A DNA stretch of 64,000 nucleotides from Microbacterium aerolatum (GCF_007988825.1 NZ_BJUW01000013.1:20358-84357); one strand, 5' to 3'; counted from the stretch's first letter, positions 53,145 through 63,369 are shown. A program made the numbers and translations. Notes: generated from the letters alone by a model not told the origin.

Positions 53145-53641
53145 CACCCACCCCGAACCCCTACCGCGGTGCTGTCATCGCGTTTGCCACCATGCACGGC
53201 AAAGAACAACTCGCCCGCGGACCGTTCCGCACAATCCTTGGCGCCGCGGTTCTCGCCCCGGCAGGAATCGACACCGACCAGTTCGGATCCTTCGCCGGCG
53301 ACATCCCTCGTACCCTCACCCCACAACAGGCCGCACGCAGCAAAGCACTCCTCGGACTCCGCGCCGCCAGCTTCCCCGTGCCCCCGGGCCGGCACATCCT
53401 CACCAGCGCACAAGCCCTCTCCAACGCCACCCGCCTCGGCTTCCCCACCAAGGCGTCATCGTGCAAGCCCACCACGACCTGTTCAGGAAACACGGCGAGG
53501 ACATGCATACTTGGAAGTCCAAGGGGAGTACTCCGCCACAGTCGGCTCGTCATTACGGATGCACGCCGCATCCCGGGCCACCGGTCCTCGATCACGAGGA
53601 TGGAGAAGACCTTGGCACTGATCCGCTCACGCCACGGTTAG
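53141..53641 (+). pseudogene. DUF6671-like gene, truncated
   Basis: The first 75 codons (PYRGAVIAFATMHGKEQLA, then IDTDQFGSFAGDIPR and AARSKALLGL) match the start of DUF6671 proteins, which are several times longer. Beyond about 53370 the frame loses this character and runs through the riboswitch of the next gene, so the remainder is not genuine coding. The role of the family is unknown. Confidence 0.5.
53515..53625 (+). promoter_or_regulatory. yybP-ykoY (Mn2+) riboswitch upstream of terC (2)
   Basis: AAGGGGAGTA (53521), CGTCATTACG (53548) and AGAAGACCTTGG (53605) repeat the aptamer landmarks of the leader at 51715. The closing helix here is CCAAGG (53519-53524) with CCTTGG (53610-53615). 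The paired bases differ from the other leader but keep complementarity, which is covariation supporting the structure. Start codon of terC follows 35 nt later. Confidence 0.83.
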
Positions 53642-53650
53642 GACCCCGCT

Positions 53651-54649
53651 GTGAACATCCCCCCGCTCGTCTGGATCATCACGATCGCAGTCACGATCGC
53701 GTTCTTCGTCTACGAGTTCTACGCGCACGTGCGCAAGCCCCACGAGCCGACCATAGGCGAATCCGCCCGCTGGTCGGCCTTCTACATCGGTCTCGCGCTG
53801 CTGTTCGGCGTCGGCATCGGAATGGTGTCAGGCTGGACGTACGGCGGTGAGTACTTCGCCGGGTATCTGACCGAGAAGGCGCTGTCGATCGACAACCTCT
53901 TCGTCTTCCTCATCGTGATGACAAGCTTTGCCGTGCCGAAGATCTATCAGCAGAAGGTGCTGATGATCGGCATCGTGATCGCACTGATCCTCCGCGGCAT
54001 CTTCATCGCCGTCGGCGCGACGCTCATCGAGAACTTTTCGTGGGTGTTCTACGGATTCGGCGCACTGCTGCTCTTCCTCGCCTACCGGCAGGCTTTCACA
54101 CACGGCGACTCCAACCCCGCCGACGGCAGGTTCATGCGCTTCGTGCGCCGCCATATGCGCGTGACAGACGAGTACCACGGCGACCGCCTCACGATCGTGC
54201 AGCAGGGGCGCCGCTGGGCCACGCCGATGCTGCTCACCATCATCGCGATCGGCTTCGTCGACCTCATCTTCGCGGTCGACTCGATCCCGGCGATCTACGG
54301 GCTGACCGAAGAGGCGTACATCGTCTTCACCGCCAACGCGTTCGCGCTCATGGGCTTACGCCAGCTGTTCTTCTTGATCGGCGGCCTGCTGGAGCGGCTG
54401 GTCTACCTCGCGCAGGGGCTCGCTGTCATCCTGGCCTTCATCGGCGTGAAGCTGCTCATCCACGCCCTGCACAAGAACGAGTTGCCGTTCATCAACGGCG
54501 GCGAGCCGATCACGGTGATCCCCGAGATCCCGATCTGGCTCTCGCTACTCTTCATCGCCGGGACGATCGCGGTGGCGACCATCGCCAGCCTCATCAAGAC
54601 CCGCGGCGACCGCCGCCCAGCCGAGCAGGTCTCAGCCGATGACACATAG
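53651..54649 (+). CDS. TerC-family membrane protein (2), putative Mn2+ exporter
   Basis: 332 residues from a GTG at 53651. About nine helices. Signatures: FAGYLTEKALSIDNLFVFL, RGIFIAVGATLIENFSWVFY and GFVDLIFAVDSIPAIYGL. It is related to but clearly different from TerC (1), for example in the C-terminal tail and the AFTHGDSNPADG loop. It is preceded by its own Mn2+ riboswitch and followed by a broken corC-type gene, which in intact loci often accompanies metal exporters. Confidence 0.92.
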   Translation: MNIPPLVWIITIAVTIAFFVYEFYAHVRKPHEPTIGESARWSAFYIGLALLFGVGIGMVSGWTYGGEYFAGYLTEKALSIDNLFVFLIVMTSFAVPKIYQQKVLMIGIVIALILRGIFIAVGATLIENFSWVFYGFGALLLFLAYRQAFTHGDSNPADGRFMRFVRRHMRVTDEYHGDRLTIVQQGRRWATPMLLTIIAIGFVDLIFAVDSIPAIYGLTEEAYIVFTANAFALMGLRQLFFLIGGLLERLVYLAQGLAVILAFIGVKLLIHALHKNELPFINGGEPITVIPEIPIWLSLLFIAGTIAVATIASLIKTRGDRRPAEQVSADDT

Positions 54650-54758
54650 AAGGAACTCTCGTGAGCATCCTGCACCGCGCTGATCCCTCCCCCGACCCCG
54701 ACAGACCCGGCGCCCGGCCGATTCGGCGGGCGTACGCTGACGAAGGGCTTGACGTTCG

Positions 54759-54975
54759 ATGAACGGCGACCTCATCCTGAACATCGCGCTGGTCATCGCC
54801 TTCGTGCTCATCGGCGGCGTCTTCGCACGCACCGAGATGGCGCTGGTCACCCTCCGCGAGAGCCAGGTCAACGCGATCGCCGCGCGCGGCCGGCGTGGTG
54901 AGCGCGCCGCCGCGCTGGCACGCAACCCCAACACGTTCCTGTCGGCGGTGCAGATCGGTGTGACCGTCGCTGGAC
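54759..54975 (+). pseudogene. 5' fragment of a CNNM/CorC (hemolysin-type) gene
   Basis: 72 codons begin MNGDLILNIALVIAFVLIGG and include NPNTFLSAVQIGVTVAG, the first membrane segments of the CNNM domain. The match stops abruptly at about 54975 where a TnsA-like sequence begins. The rest of the 400-plus-residue family length is absent. Confidence 0.7.
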
Positions 54976-55140
54976 TACAGCGGGCAGGTAGAACGGCTGT
55001 GGTCGCAGCCGCTGGCAATCGCCTTCGGGCACGGTTCGCGGTTGTCGGGGGATTCACACGTCCCCGACCTCCTGGCCCAGTTCACAGACGGAAGCCGTGG
55101 GCTTCTCGATGTACGCGGCGCCGGTGGCTCCGGCCACTAA
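54976..55140 (+). pseudogene. TnsA-like transposase endonuclease remnant
   Basis: 54 codons to a TAA read YSGQVERLWSQPLAIAFG, then SHVPDLLAQFTDGSRGLLDVR. The HVPDLL and LLDVR blocks resemble the endonuclease core of actinobacterial TnsA-like heteromeric transposase subunits. It starts exactly at the corC breakpoint and lacks both ends, so it is debris of a Tn7-like or related element. Confidence 0.5.
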
Positions 55141-55292
55141 CACCTTCATGCTGACCGTTCGGCGTTTCGCTCTGGCACCCGCTGGCGCACCGCCCGTTGC
55201 CGCAACCCCCGGGCAGGCAATTCGGCTTCCGCGCTCGTTTCCGATGGCGGCGACGGACTCGACTCCCGTGCGCATGAGCCATGCGTCGTTCG

Positions 55293-56381
55293 CTAGATCC
55301 GCTCGGCAAGTTTGATGACGGCACTAGCGAACCTTCGGGGATGTGCAAAGTGGACATCGTGGGAGCTGCGCACGTGAACAGTTTCGTTGTCGGAAAGAAT
55401 TGAACCGATGCGCTCGCAGTCCTCCTCGCTGAGTGCTGCAAGCAGGTTCCCCCGCTTGTCATATCGGGTCGTCGCCTTGATGAAGGTCGTCGGGCACTCG
55501 ATATCGCGCAACGTCTGGGATTGATCGAATCGGTCGAACCATGAGAAGTCAGAGAAGGCCTTCGAGAATCGGACGTCGTAGGGATGGCTGACCGACTCCC
55601 AGATGCGGTTGATGGAGATGCCCGCCCATCGAATGAGGGGAAGGCGCCCAGGGTCAGCGTGGCGCTGTGAGACAACTTCCCTGGTGAAATAGCCCCAGAG
55701 CGCCTCCCCGAACATCCGTTTCCAGTAGCTGCGCGGCATGTAGAAGCACACCCAGTCCGGTTCAGCGTCCTGCGCGAGGAAATCATCCACGAAGTTGAAC
55801 GAGTCGATGTATGCGTAGGTTCGCGCCGCGCGGTGCGGTTCGGTGCTGAAGAAGGGGGCGTCCTCGATGACGAGACCGCTCACCGCGTCCGCGTGCAGTG
55901 CGGCGAGTCTGGCGACGATGAGACCGCCCGAAGAGTGGCCAGATGCCACAAACCTCATCTCGTTGAAGAGGATCCTGCCGAGGTCGGCAAGATCGTTGGC
56001 CATCGTGTTCACGTTGTAGTCCTCGGGATTCCACGAGGACTTACCATGCCCATGGCAGTCCACTGCTATGACGTGATAGGTCGATGCCAACTTTGGCAGG
56101 ACAGGCCCGTAGTCCTCCCATGTCATCCCCTGCCCATGGACCAGAAGCAGCGGGATGCCTCCGACTGGACCCTCTGCGTAGTTGATGCGCAGCCCAGGGC
56201 GTAGTTCGATCTGCTTCTCAACGAACCCGATGTCCCTGGCCTTGTCGACCGGACCCCAGAAGTAATTCTTCGTTCTGACGGTGGCCACGAGCACTCGGAT
56301 GGCCTGCGAAACGATGATTCCTACTGCCGCGATACCCACGTTGAGGATGACGATCTGAAGTGTTGTCATGGTACGAGACAT
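55293..56381 (-). CDS. Alpha/beta-hydrolase with N-terminal membrane anchor
   Basis: 362 residues from ATG 56381 (an ATG at 56369 is also possible). One hydrophobic helix (about 7-30) anchors the protein. The hydrolase fold shows oxyanion region LLVHGQGMTWEDY, the H-G motif DCHGHGKSS, nucleophile elbow VASGHSSGGLIVA, and a late His in SSHDVHFAHP. Substrate is unknown. Its start lies inside a long inverted repeat shared with the divergent AbrB-type gene. Confidence 0.82.
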   Translation of the reverse strand: MSRTMTTLQIVILNVGIAAVGIIVSQAIRVLVATVRTKNYFWGPVDKARDIGFVEKQIELRPGLRINYAEGPVGGIPLLLVHGQGMTWEDYGPVLPKLASTYHVIAVDCHGHGKSSWNPEDYNVNTMANDLADLGRILFNEMRFVASGHSSGGLIVARLAALHADAVSGLVIEDAPFFSTEPHRAARTYAYIDSFNFVDDFLAQDAEPDWVCFYMPRSYWKRMFGEALWGYFTREVVSQRHADPGRLPLIRWAGISINRIWESVSHPYDVRFSKAFSDFSWFDRFDQSQTLRDIECPTTFIKATTRYDKRGNLLAALSEEDCERIGSILSDNETVHVRSSHDVHFAHPRRFASAVIKLAERI

Positions 56382-56413
56382 ACTAGTACGTTCCAACGCA
56401 CTAATATGTCTCG
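56374..56413. promoter_or_regulatory. 14-12-14 inverted repeat in divergent promoter
   Basis: CGAGACATACTAGT and ACTAATATGTCTCG match as inverted arms at 13 of 14 positions around a 12-bp spacer. It covers the hydrolase start and lies 41 bp before the AbrB-type ATG. The AbrB-type protein may bind it and control both genes. Confidence 0.7.
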
Positions 56414-56453
56414 TGTACACTGAGGGGAAGTTTTGAGTGGTTGGAGGACGGGG

Positions 56454-56687
56454 ATGACTTCTCGGACCGAGGGCAAGCATGCGTGGACAGCCCGCATTGG
56501 GGATAAGGGACAGCTGGTTATCCCGAAAGAGGCTCGCGAGATCTTTGACATCAAGCCCGGAGACACGGTCCTGCTGCTGGGCGATACCGCGCGCGGTCTC
56601 GCGATCGTGAGCAATGAGGAACTTCTGAACTTTGCCGGGGCGGTGTTCGCTGCGCAACTTGACACGCAAACTGTGGACCCGGAATGA
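56454..56687 (+). CDS. AbrB/MazE-type (SpoVT-AbrB) DNA-binding protein
   Basis: 77 residues from ATG 56454 with GGAGG upstream. The swapped-hairpin domain is clear: ARIGDKGQLVIPKEAREIFD then IKPGDTVLLLGDTARGLAIV. Such proteins are either free regulators or antitoxins. No toxin gene follows, and the alpha/beta-hydrolase is divergent. A local regulator of the hydrolase is the simplest reading. Confidence 0.85.
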   Translation: MTSRTEGKHAWTARIGDKGQLVIPKEAREIFDIKPGDTVLLLGDTARGLAIVSNEELLNFAGAVFAAQLDTQTVDPE

Positions 56688-57100
56688 CGCGAACGACTGA
56701 ACCGCACGACCTGGGATTCCGGGGCGCGATTCGCGTCGGCCATGTTCGAGCGGATCGAGTGATCTAGAACCACTCCGGTCCTCGGAGCCAGACGCGATGA
56801 CCTCCCGAAACCAGTCGCCTGTGCCAGCAATTGCCGGAACCCGCCTCGTCACTTGAGATCGTCAAGGTCGCGACAGGAGCGTCATGGGGATGGGATGTCG
56901 CGACTGCTCCAGGCTTCGACCAAAACACGCCCGATCGGGCGGCAGCGGCTACCGCGCGCTCGGGCGGAGGCTGCAATGACTTTCGTCCTCCGTGACCTGA
57001 GAACCTCCACCAAGCCCCGGACGCTTCGACGCGATCGCCGCGGCGTCGCGTCGGCATATGTGGGCTTTCCTGACTGTGGACAGGCCTGCGTCGTCCGTCC
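56688..57100. other. Gene-poor stretch
   Basis: 413 bp between the AbrB-type gene and the end of the membrane protein gene. I see no convincing coding frame, RNA gene or repeat. It may contain decayed sequence, as the flanks are truncated genes. Confidence 0.5.
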
Positions 57101-58189
57101 TCAACCGCGGCAGCCGGTGGCGCACGTGCCACGCCGCCGCAGCCAATAGGCGTACGTCGCCGCGCCTAGGGCCACCGACCACAGCGGCCACATCATCGGT
57201 GGCAGGATCGCGCCCCACGTGTCGGCGCCAAAGGAGCCCATGCCGTCCTGCATGGCATTGCCGACGACGGTCATGCCAGCCGGCAGCACGACGACCGCCA
57301 CGAGAGTCGCCGGAATCACCGCCAGGCGTACGGGCACCTGGCGACCGGCGAGCCCGAACGTCCAACGCGGGAACGAGTCGCCCCAGCGCTGGACGAGTCC
57401 GAGAGTCAGGGCCGCGCCCACCAGGGCGAAGCAGCCGAGCCCGATGTCGGGGGCGAGGGCCTCCGCGCGCACCGACTCGAGGTTCTCCCGGCTGTAGCCG
57501 AGAGGGATCCCGAGTGCCCAGGCGATCCGGGTGATCCCATAGAAGGCGGGGATCGCCGCGGCGAGCAGCGTCGCGACGCGGCCCCAGCGCGCCGCGGCGG
57601 CCGGCGTCGTCCACCCCGGATCGATGCCATCGCGCCTACGCCCGCAGCGCTCGCACGCCGCGGTCGAGCGCCGGACGTACCGGACCACGGACACGGCAAG
57701 CAGCACGGCCCCCGCGAGCACGGCGGTCTGGATCAAGAAAGCGGGCTCGACGTAGAAGTCCAGCTTCCCGCGCGCCGTGGCGCTGAACGGGACCATGAGC
57801 AGCATCACGGGAAGGTAGCCGAGCCCCGTGAGCACGGTGGCGTCCGTCAGCGGCACCGCGCCCGCCAAGACGACCGCGGCGGCGACTGCCGTCAGCGCCC
57901 GCGCGGTCCGCGTCGTGGTCCAACCCCAGCGAGCCCAGGCCGCCGTAACGGCGCCGAGCACCGCGAGCACCGCGATACCGACCGCAGCCGCGGCATCCGG
58001 CACGCCACCCAGGAGGCCGCTCTCGATCGCGGTCGGGGCCGTATGCCCGCCCCGCACGACGTCGACAACAGCGAGCACCGCACCGACCGCCCACCAGACG
58101 ACGGCGAAAGTGTCGAGCCGCCGCAACATCGGCGACCGCGCCCCCGGTGAGTGCGGCCGGTGCGGAGTGTCGATCTCATGAGTTGCCAT
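57101..58189 (-). CDS. Polytopic membrane protein, unknown function
   Basis: 362 residues from ATG 58189; the frame continues upstream to 58402 through a LuxR remnant. About nine helices, beginning FAVVWWAVGAVLAVVDVV. A cysteine pair ACERCGRRRDG sits in a cytoplasmic loop near 160. Proteins like this often follow a histidine kinase and LuxR-type response regulator in actinobacteria, and the remnant directly upstream fits that. Substrate unknown. Confidence 0.75.
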   Translation of the reverse strand: MATHEIDTPHRPHSPGARSPMLRRLDTFAVVWWAVGAVLAVVDVVRGGHTAPTAIESGLLGGVPDAAAAVGIAVLAVLGAVTAAWARWGWTTTRTARALTAVAAAVVLAGAVPLTDATVLTGLGYLPVMLLMVPFSATARGKLDFYVEPAFLIQTAVLAGAVLLAVSVVRYVRRSTAACERCGRRRDGIDPGWTTPAAAARWGRVATLLAAAIPAFYGITRIAWALGIPLGYSRENLESVRAEALAPDIGLGCFALVGAALTLGLVQRWGDSFPRWTFGLAGRQVPVRLAVIPATLVAVVVLPAGMTVVGNAMQDGMGSFGADTWGAILPPMMWPLWSVALGAATYAYWLRRRGTCATGCRG

Positions 58190-58257
58190 GACTCGAGACT
58201 CGTACGCTCGTGGCGCCCATGGATCACCCGCGCGGGTAGGTTCGCTCCCCCGTGCGG

Positions 58258-58380
58258 GTGATCCGGCGAGCCGCTCATGCGCGGCGCATGGGGACGAAGC
58301 CGGATCGTAGGCGCGGACGACGGCCTGGGCTCGGTCACGGACGCCGAGCCTGGCGAGCACGTTGCCGACGTACGTGCAGC
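58258..58380 (-). pseudogene. 3' remnant of a LuxR/NarL-type response regulator gene
   Basis: The codons read TYVGNVLARLGVRDRAQAVV then RAYD, which is the recognition helix end of NarL-type regulators (usual form KTHVGRVLAKLGVRDRVQAV). No receiver domain or rest of the helix-turn-helix is upstream. It is in frame with the membrane protein but not part of it. Confidence 0.6.
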
Positions 58381-58482
58381 CGTCGTCAACGCCCACGTGC
58401 AACTCGCCCCCCCGTTCAACGTCCCAACCGCCATCAGGAGCAGCACCTCACGGGTCGCAACGCACATCCAGCCCGGAAAGTG

Positions 58483-59382
58483 TCACGATAACGACGCCCC
58501 GTCGCACCCCTGCGACCCCCCGGGCGTGACATCTAGTGTCATCTCACCGCGTTCCCGACATTTCTGTCGAGTGGCGACGATCGTCGCGAGCAGTTTGAGA
58601 GCGTCATCGCTCGATGATCCGGGTTCTGCCCGGTAGACGATCAGCTGCTGACCGGTCGCACCGCGCACGTCAAAGGCATTGAACTCGAGCGTGAGGTGTC
58701 CGACATCCGGATGGATGAACGCCTTGGCCTCATGGCTCTTCCCGCGCGCGTCGTTCTTCGTCCAGAGCTCAGCGAAACGCCGACTGCTGGACTGCAGCTC
58801 CTCCACCAATGCCAGAGTCGCGCTGTCATGTGCGTCGTAGCCCAACGCCAGCCGGATGTTGGCCACGCTCGCATGCGCGGATCGGTCCCAGTCTTCGAAG
58901 AACGCTGCGCCAGCGGGATCCGCGAACACCATTCGAGCCAGGTTCTGACGGTTCTCGAACGCGGAGTAAAGCGCGCGTGCCAGCGGATTCAGCGCGAGAA
59001 TGTCGAGCCGCCGATTGAGGACGAATGCAGGAGTGTCGGGCCACGCGTCCATCAGCCGAAGCAACGACGGGTCCACGCTCTCGACGACGGGTGACGGTGC
59101 GGGAGCCGGCGCGATCCCCGCCAACCGGTACAGGTGCTCGCGGGCGTCCGGGGCCAGGTCGAGCGTCCGACTGAGCGCGTTGAGAACGGAGGCGGACGGG
59201 TTCTGCTCACGCCCCTGCTCCAGCCTCGCGTAGTAGTCGGCGCTGACGCCGGCCAACATGGACACTTCCTCGCGCCGGAGCCCGGCCACGCGCCGTACGC
59301 CACTCCACCGGATGCCGGCGTCGTCGGGACTGATCGAGGCACGGCGTGCAGCGAGGAACTCTCCGAGGTCATTTCGTGCCAT
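58483..59382 (-). CDS. XRE-family regulator with MmyB-like ligand domain
   Basis: 299 residues from ATG 59382. The helix-turn-helix lies at about 30-75, with GLRREEVSMLAGVSADYYAR and LEQGREQNPS. The C-terminal MmyB-like domain has LMDAWPDTPAFVLNRRLDIL and VGHLTLEFNAFDV. The group regulates small oxidoreductase or stress genes, often encoded divergently. Here two Atu4866-domain genes are divergent, so they are the probable targets. Confidence 0.88.
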   Translation of the reverse strand: MARNDLGEFLAARRASISPDDAGIRWSGVRRVAGLRREEVSMLAGVSADYYARLEQGREQNPSASVLNALSRTLDLAPDAREHLYRLAGIAPAPAPSPVVESVDPSLLRLMDAWPDTPAFVLNRRLDILALNPLARALYSAFENRQNLARMVFADPAGAAFFEDWDRSAHASVANIRLALGYDAHDSATLALVEELQSSSRRFAELWTKNDARGKSHEAKAFIHPDVGHLTLEFNAFDVRGATGQQLIVYRAEPGSSSDDALKLLATIVATRQKCRERGEMTLDVTPGGSQGCDGASLS

Positions 59383-59497
59383 GAATACAGCCTGCCTGTC
59401 CGGGGTCCTGCGAAACAGGGTGCACCGCACCTCCCCATCGGTGAACGGTACTACCCGCAACCCGGGTGCGAGCCGCCGGGGTGAACCGCGCTCTGCC

Positions 59498-59509
59498 TGC
59501 CGGCCGGCA
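59498..59509. promoter_or_regulatory. 12-bp palindrome in the XRE divergent region
   Basis: TGCCGGCCGGCA is a perfect palindrome about 50 bp before the gene at 59562. As a GC-only palindrome in GC-rich DNA it could be chance; position makes it a possible operator. Confidence 0.3.
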
Positions 59510-59561
59510 ACCTCCGCAGGCTTGAGGTCAGGATCTCCACCACGGAGATCGAGGAGGAAGC

Positions 59562-60305
59562 ATGAACAACGCATTCACACCCGAGTTGCTGGAACGCATC
59601 ATCGACAATCAAGCCGAGTACGCGCAGCCGCTGCTGTTCGTCGGCGCGCGCGTCCACCTGTTCGACTCCCTGGTCGACGAGATGAAGGATGCCGACATCC
59701 TCCTCGGCGAGGAATTCATCGTCGGGACAGGACCCGGGATCGTGACCGCGGCGGGTGACGACAACGCTCTGGTGATCGACTGCACGGGCATGGTCATCGT
59801 GCCGATGGTGGTCGACGCTCGCGCCGCGCTCGGCCTCAACCCCGACCGCTCCTCGGACGTCGGAACCCTCTGGCCGGGCAACACGGGGACCTTCGCAGTC
59901 GTCGACGCTGAACTGGCCGAGGACGCCGCCAGCGCTGTCGCCCGCGTGCTCGCGCACCCTGAGTCGATCGCTGCGATCATCATCGACGGCAAGGTCGCGC
60001 TCTGGAACGGCGAGCGCACGGTGAACGCTCCGGCACGGCTCGACCGGAGTCACGTGAGCGAGGTTTCTCCGTCCACGAGCCGCTATGTGGGGATGTGGAT
60101 CGACCAGACCGATTTCCTCTACCAGGAGCTCACCGCAGATGGCCGCTACGACGAGACCCGCGGGGGCCGCCCGCACGCCTTCCAGGGGTCGTTCTGGATC
60201 GACGGCGATCGCATTGATTACCTTGACGATCTCGGTTTCTGGGCTTTCGGCGAGTTCATCGGCGGAGTCCTCCACCACGGGCCGTACATCCTCAACCGCC
60301 GCTGA
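59562..60305 (+). CDS. Atu4866-domain protein with N-terminal extension
   Basis: 247 residues, GAGGAAG upstream. The C-terminal about 75 residues (YVGMWIDQTDFLYQELTADG, then FWIDGDRIDYLDDLGF and GGVLHHG) are an Atu4866 domain, a small beta-barrel of unknown role. The N-terminal 165 residues resemble the composite-domain part of amidohydrolases (GTGPGIVTAAGDDNALVIDCT) without metal motifs. It is co-directional with a second, single-domain Atu4866 gene 19 nt downstream. Confidence 0.72.
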   Translation: MNNAFTPELLERIIDNQAEYAQPLLFVGARVHLFDSLVDEMKDADILLGEEFIVGTGPGIVTAAGDDNALVIDCTGMVIVPMVVDARAALGLNPDRSSDVGTLWPGNTGTFAVVDAELAEDAASAVARVLAHPESIAAIIIDGKVALWNGERTVNAPARLDRSHVSEVSPSTSRYVGMWIDQTDFLYQELTADGRYDETRGGRPHAFQGSFWIDGDRIDYLDDLGFWAFGEFIGGVLHHGPYILNRR

Positions 60306-60324
60306 CCTCGAAGGAAGCCACACC

Positions 60325-60573
60325 ATGCCTGAGACAACCACCCATCCCTACGTCGGAATGTGGCAAACGTCCGACGGACACGTCCGACACGAGCTTCTGC
60401 CGAACGGCCGATACGTGGAAGCGCGCGGAACGCGCGAGCGCGCGTACACCGGCAGATACGTCGTGACCGATGACCACATCGACTACGTGGATGACACCGG
60501 ATTCACCGCGGACGGCGACTTCATCGACGGCATCCTGCACCACGCGGGGATGATCCTGCGTCGCACGTCCTAG
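60325..60573 (+). CDS. Atu4866-domain protein (single domain)
   Basis: 82 residues with AAGGAAG upstream. It repeats the domain of the preceding gene: YVGMWQTSDGHVRHELLPNG, YTGRYVVTDDHIDYVDDTGF and DGILHHAGMILRR. It probably arose by duplication. Such proteins often accompany XRE/MmyB regulators and short-chain reductases; their biochemical role is unknown. Confidence 0.82.
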   Translation: MPETTTHPYVGMWQTSDGHVRHELLPNGRYVEARGTRERAYTGRYVVTDDHIDYVDDTGFTADGDFIDGILHHAGMILRRTS

Positions 60574-60679
60574 CGGCGCCGCGCATCGGCCGTGGATCGA
60601 GTTGCTCGGTCCACGGCCGAACGCGGTCACTCCACCCCGTTCTCGACAGCGCTCGTCGATCCGGTGCCAGACTGTCCGC

Positions 60680-60976
60680 ATGTGGATCGGCTGGATCGAG
60701 TTCGACCTGCTCCTGGGCGAAGTGCACTCGCTCAAGGAGAAGCGCAGCGTGATCCGCCCGCTCATCGCCGACCTGAGCCGCCGAACCGAGGTGACGGTGG
60801 CCGAGGTCGGCGCGCACGATCTGCATCGGCGCGCGCTGATCGGCGTCTCTGTGGTCGCGGCGGATGCCGCCCGCGCCCGCGACGTGCTCGATCACGCCGA
60901 GCGGATGCTGGCGCAGGAGCATCCCGAGATCACGCTGCTCTCAGCGCATCGCGGCCTGCACTCCAGCGAGGACTGA
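60680..60976 (+). CDS. YlxP-like DUF503 protein
   Basis: 98 residues from ATG 60680. DUF503 signature MWIGWIEFDLLLGEVHSLKEK at the start, then SVIRPLIADLSRRTEVTVAEV. The family is often encoded near rbfA and may act in ribosome or RNA-binding processes; here it is alone between the Atu4866 genes and a convergent UbiB-type gene. Length is normal. Confidence 0.85.
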   Translation: MWIGWIEFDLLLGEVHSLKEKRSVIRPLIADLSRRTEVTVAEVGAHDLHRRALIGVSVVAADAARARDVLDHAERMLAQEHPEITLLSAHRGLHSSED

Positions 60977-60981
60977 CCGTC

Positions 60982-62642
<1,661 letters not shown>

Positions 62643-62646
<4 letters not shown>

Positions 62647-63281
62647 CCTTCGGCGAGGATCGCGTACAGCCGGCGGCGTGCCTCGTCGAGCACCTCGACG
62701 GCGCGGTCGGCCTGCTCGGTGCTGCCTGTGCGGGCGACCTGCGCTGCGGCGCCGGCGAGATCCATGCCCGCCTTCGCGAGGGCGACGTGGCGGCCGCCGT
62801 CACGGGTGCCGGTGCTCTCCCAGGGTGCGGGGGAATCCGCCTCTTCGGCCGCTGCGCGGCCCGCTTCGGTGAGCGAATAGGTCTTGCGACCATTCTGCTC
62901 TTCGGCGTCGACGAGCCCCTCGTCGGAGAGCAGCTGCAGGGTCGGGTAGACGGATCCGGCGCTCGGCTTCCAGCTGCCGCCGGATCGCTCCTCGATCTCG
63001 CGGATGATCTGATAACCGTGCATCGGCCCCTCGGCGAGGAGCGAGAGCACGGCGGCACGCACGTCGCCGCGTGCCATTCGTGATGAGCCGCTGGGGCGCG
63101 GTTCGAAGGCCTTGCGGAGCTGGTCCATGGCATCGAAGAGAGCGGATGCCGGGCCACCGTTGCCGCCCGAGCCGCCGAAGAGGCCGGGTCCGAAGCCTCC
63201 GGATCCTCCGGAGCCGAATCCTCCGAAGCCGCCGAAGGGCGAGCCCGATCCGGAGCCGCTGTCGTGAGATGAGCCGTTCAT
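62643..63281 (-). CDS. PadR-family transcriptional regulator
   Basis: 212 residues. A Gly/Ser/Phe-rich N-terminal tail (about 1-45, with FGGFGGFGSGGSGGFG) precedes the PadR winged helix: VRAAVLSLLAEGPMHGYQII and SAGSVYPTLQLLSDEGLV. A C-terminal helix (about 165-205) would dimerise. PadR proteins commonly control a downstream membrane or stress gene, here the UbiB-type gene. Confidence 0.92.
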
Positions 63282-63345
63282 GGTGACCTCCTCGATCCCG
63301 GTGCGCGAAGCGCGGTGCGGGATGGTTTAGCGAACTGGGTTGCTC

Positions 63346-63369
63346 AACGATATATCGCTATAGGTCGTT
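63346..63369 (-). promoter_or_regulatory. Putative PadR operator
   Basis: AACGA...TCGTT flank a region containing the palindrome CGATATATCG (63348-63357) and GCTATAG, about 65 bp upstream of padR. The AT-rich core stands out in GC-rich DNA and resembles PadR-type sites. Confidence 0.45.

Noticed and set aside
56764..57132. 122-codon minus-strand frame in the gene-poor stretch
   Set aside because: Composition is biased, it overlaps the end of the membrane protein gene, and no motif or ribosome site supports it.
57101..58402. LuxR-membrane protein fusion
   Set aside because: The upstream part is only the end of a LuxR helix without a receiver domain, followed by about 40 residues of low-information sequence.
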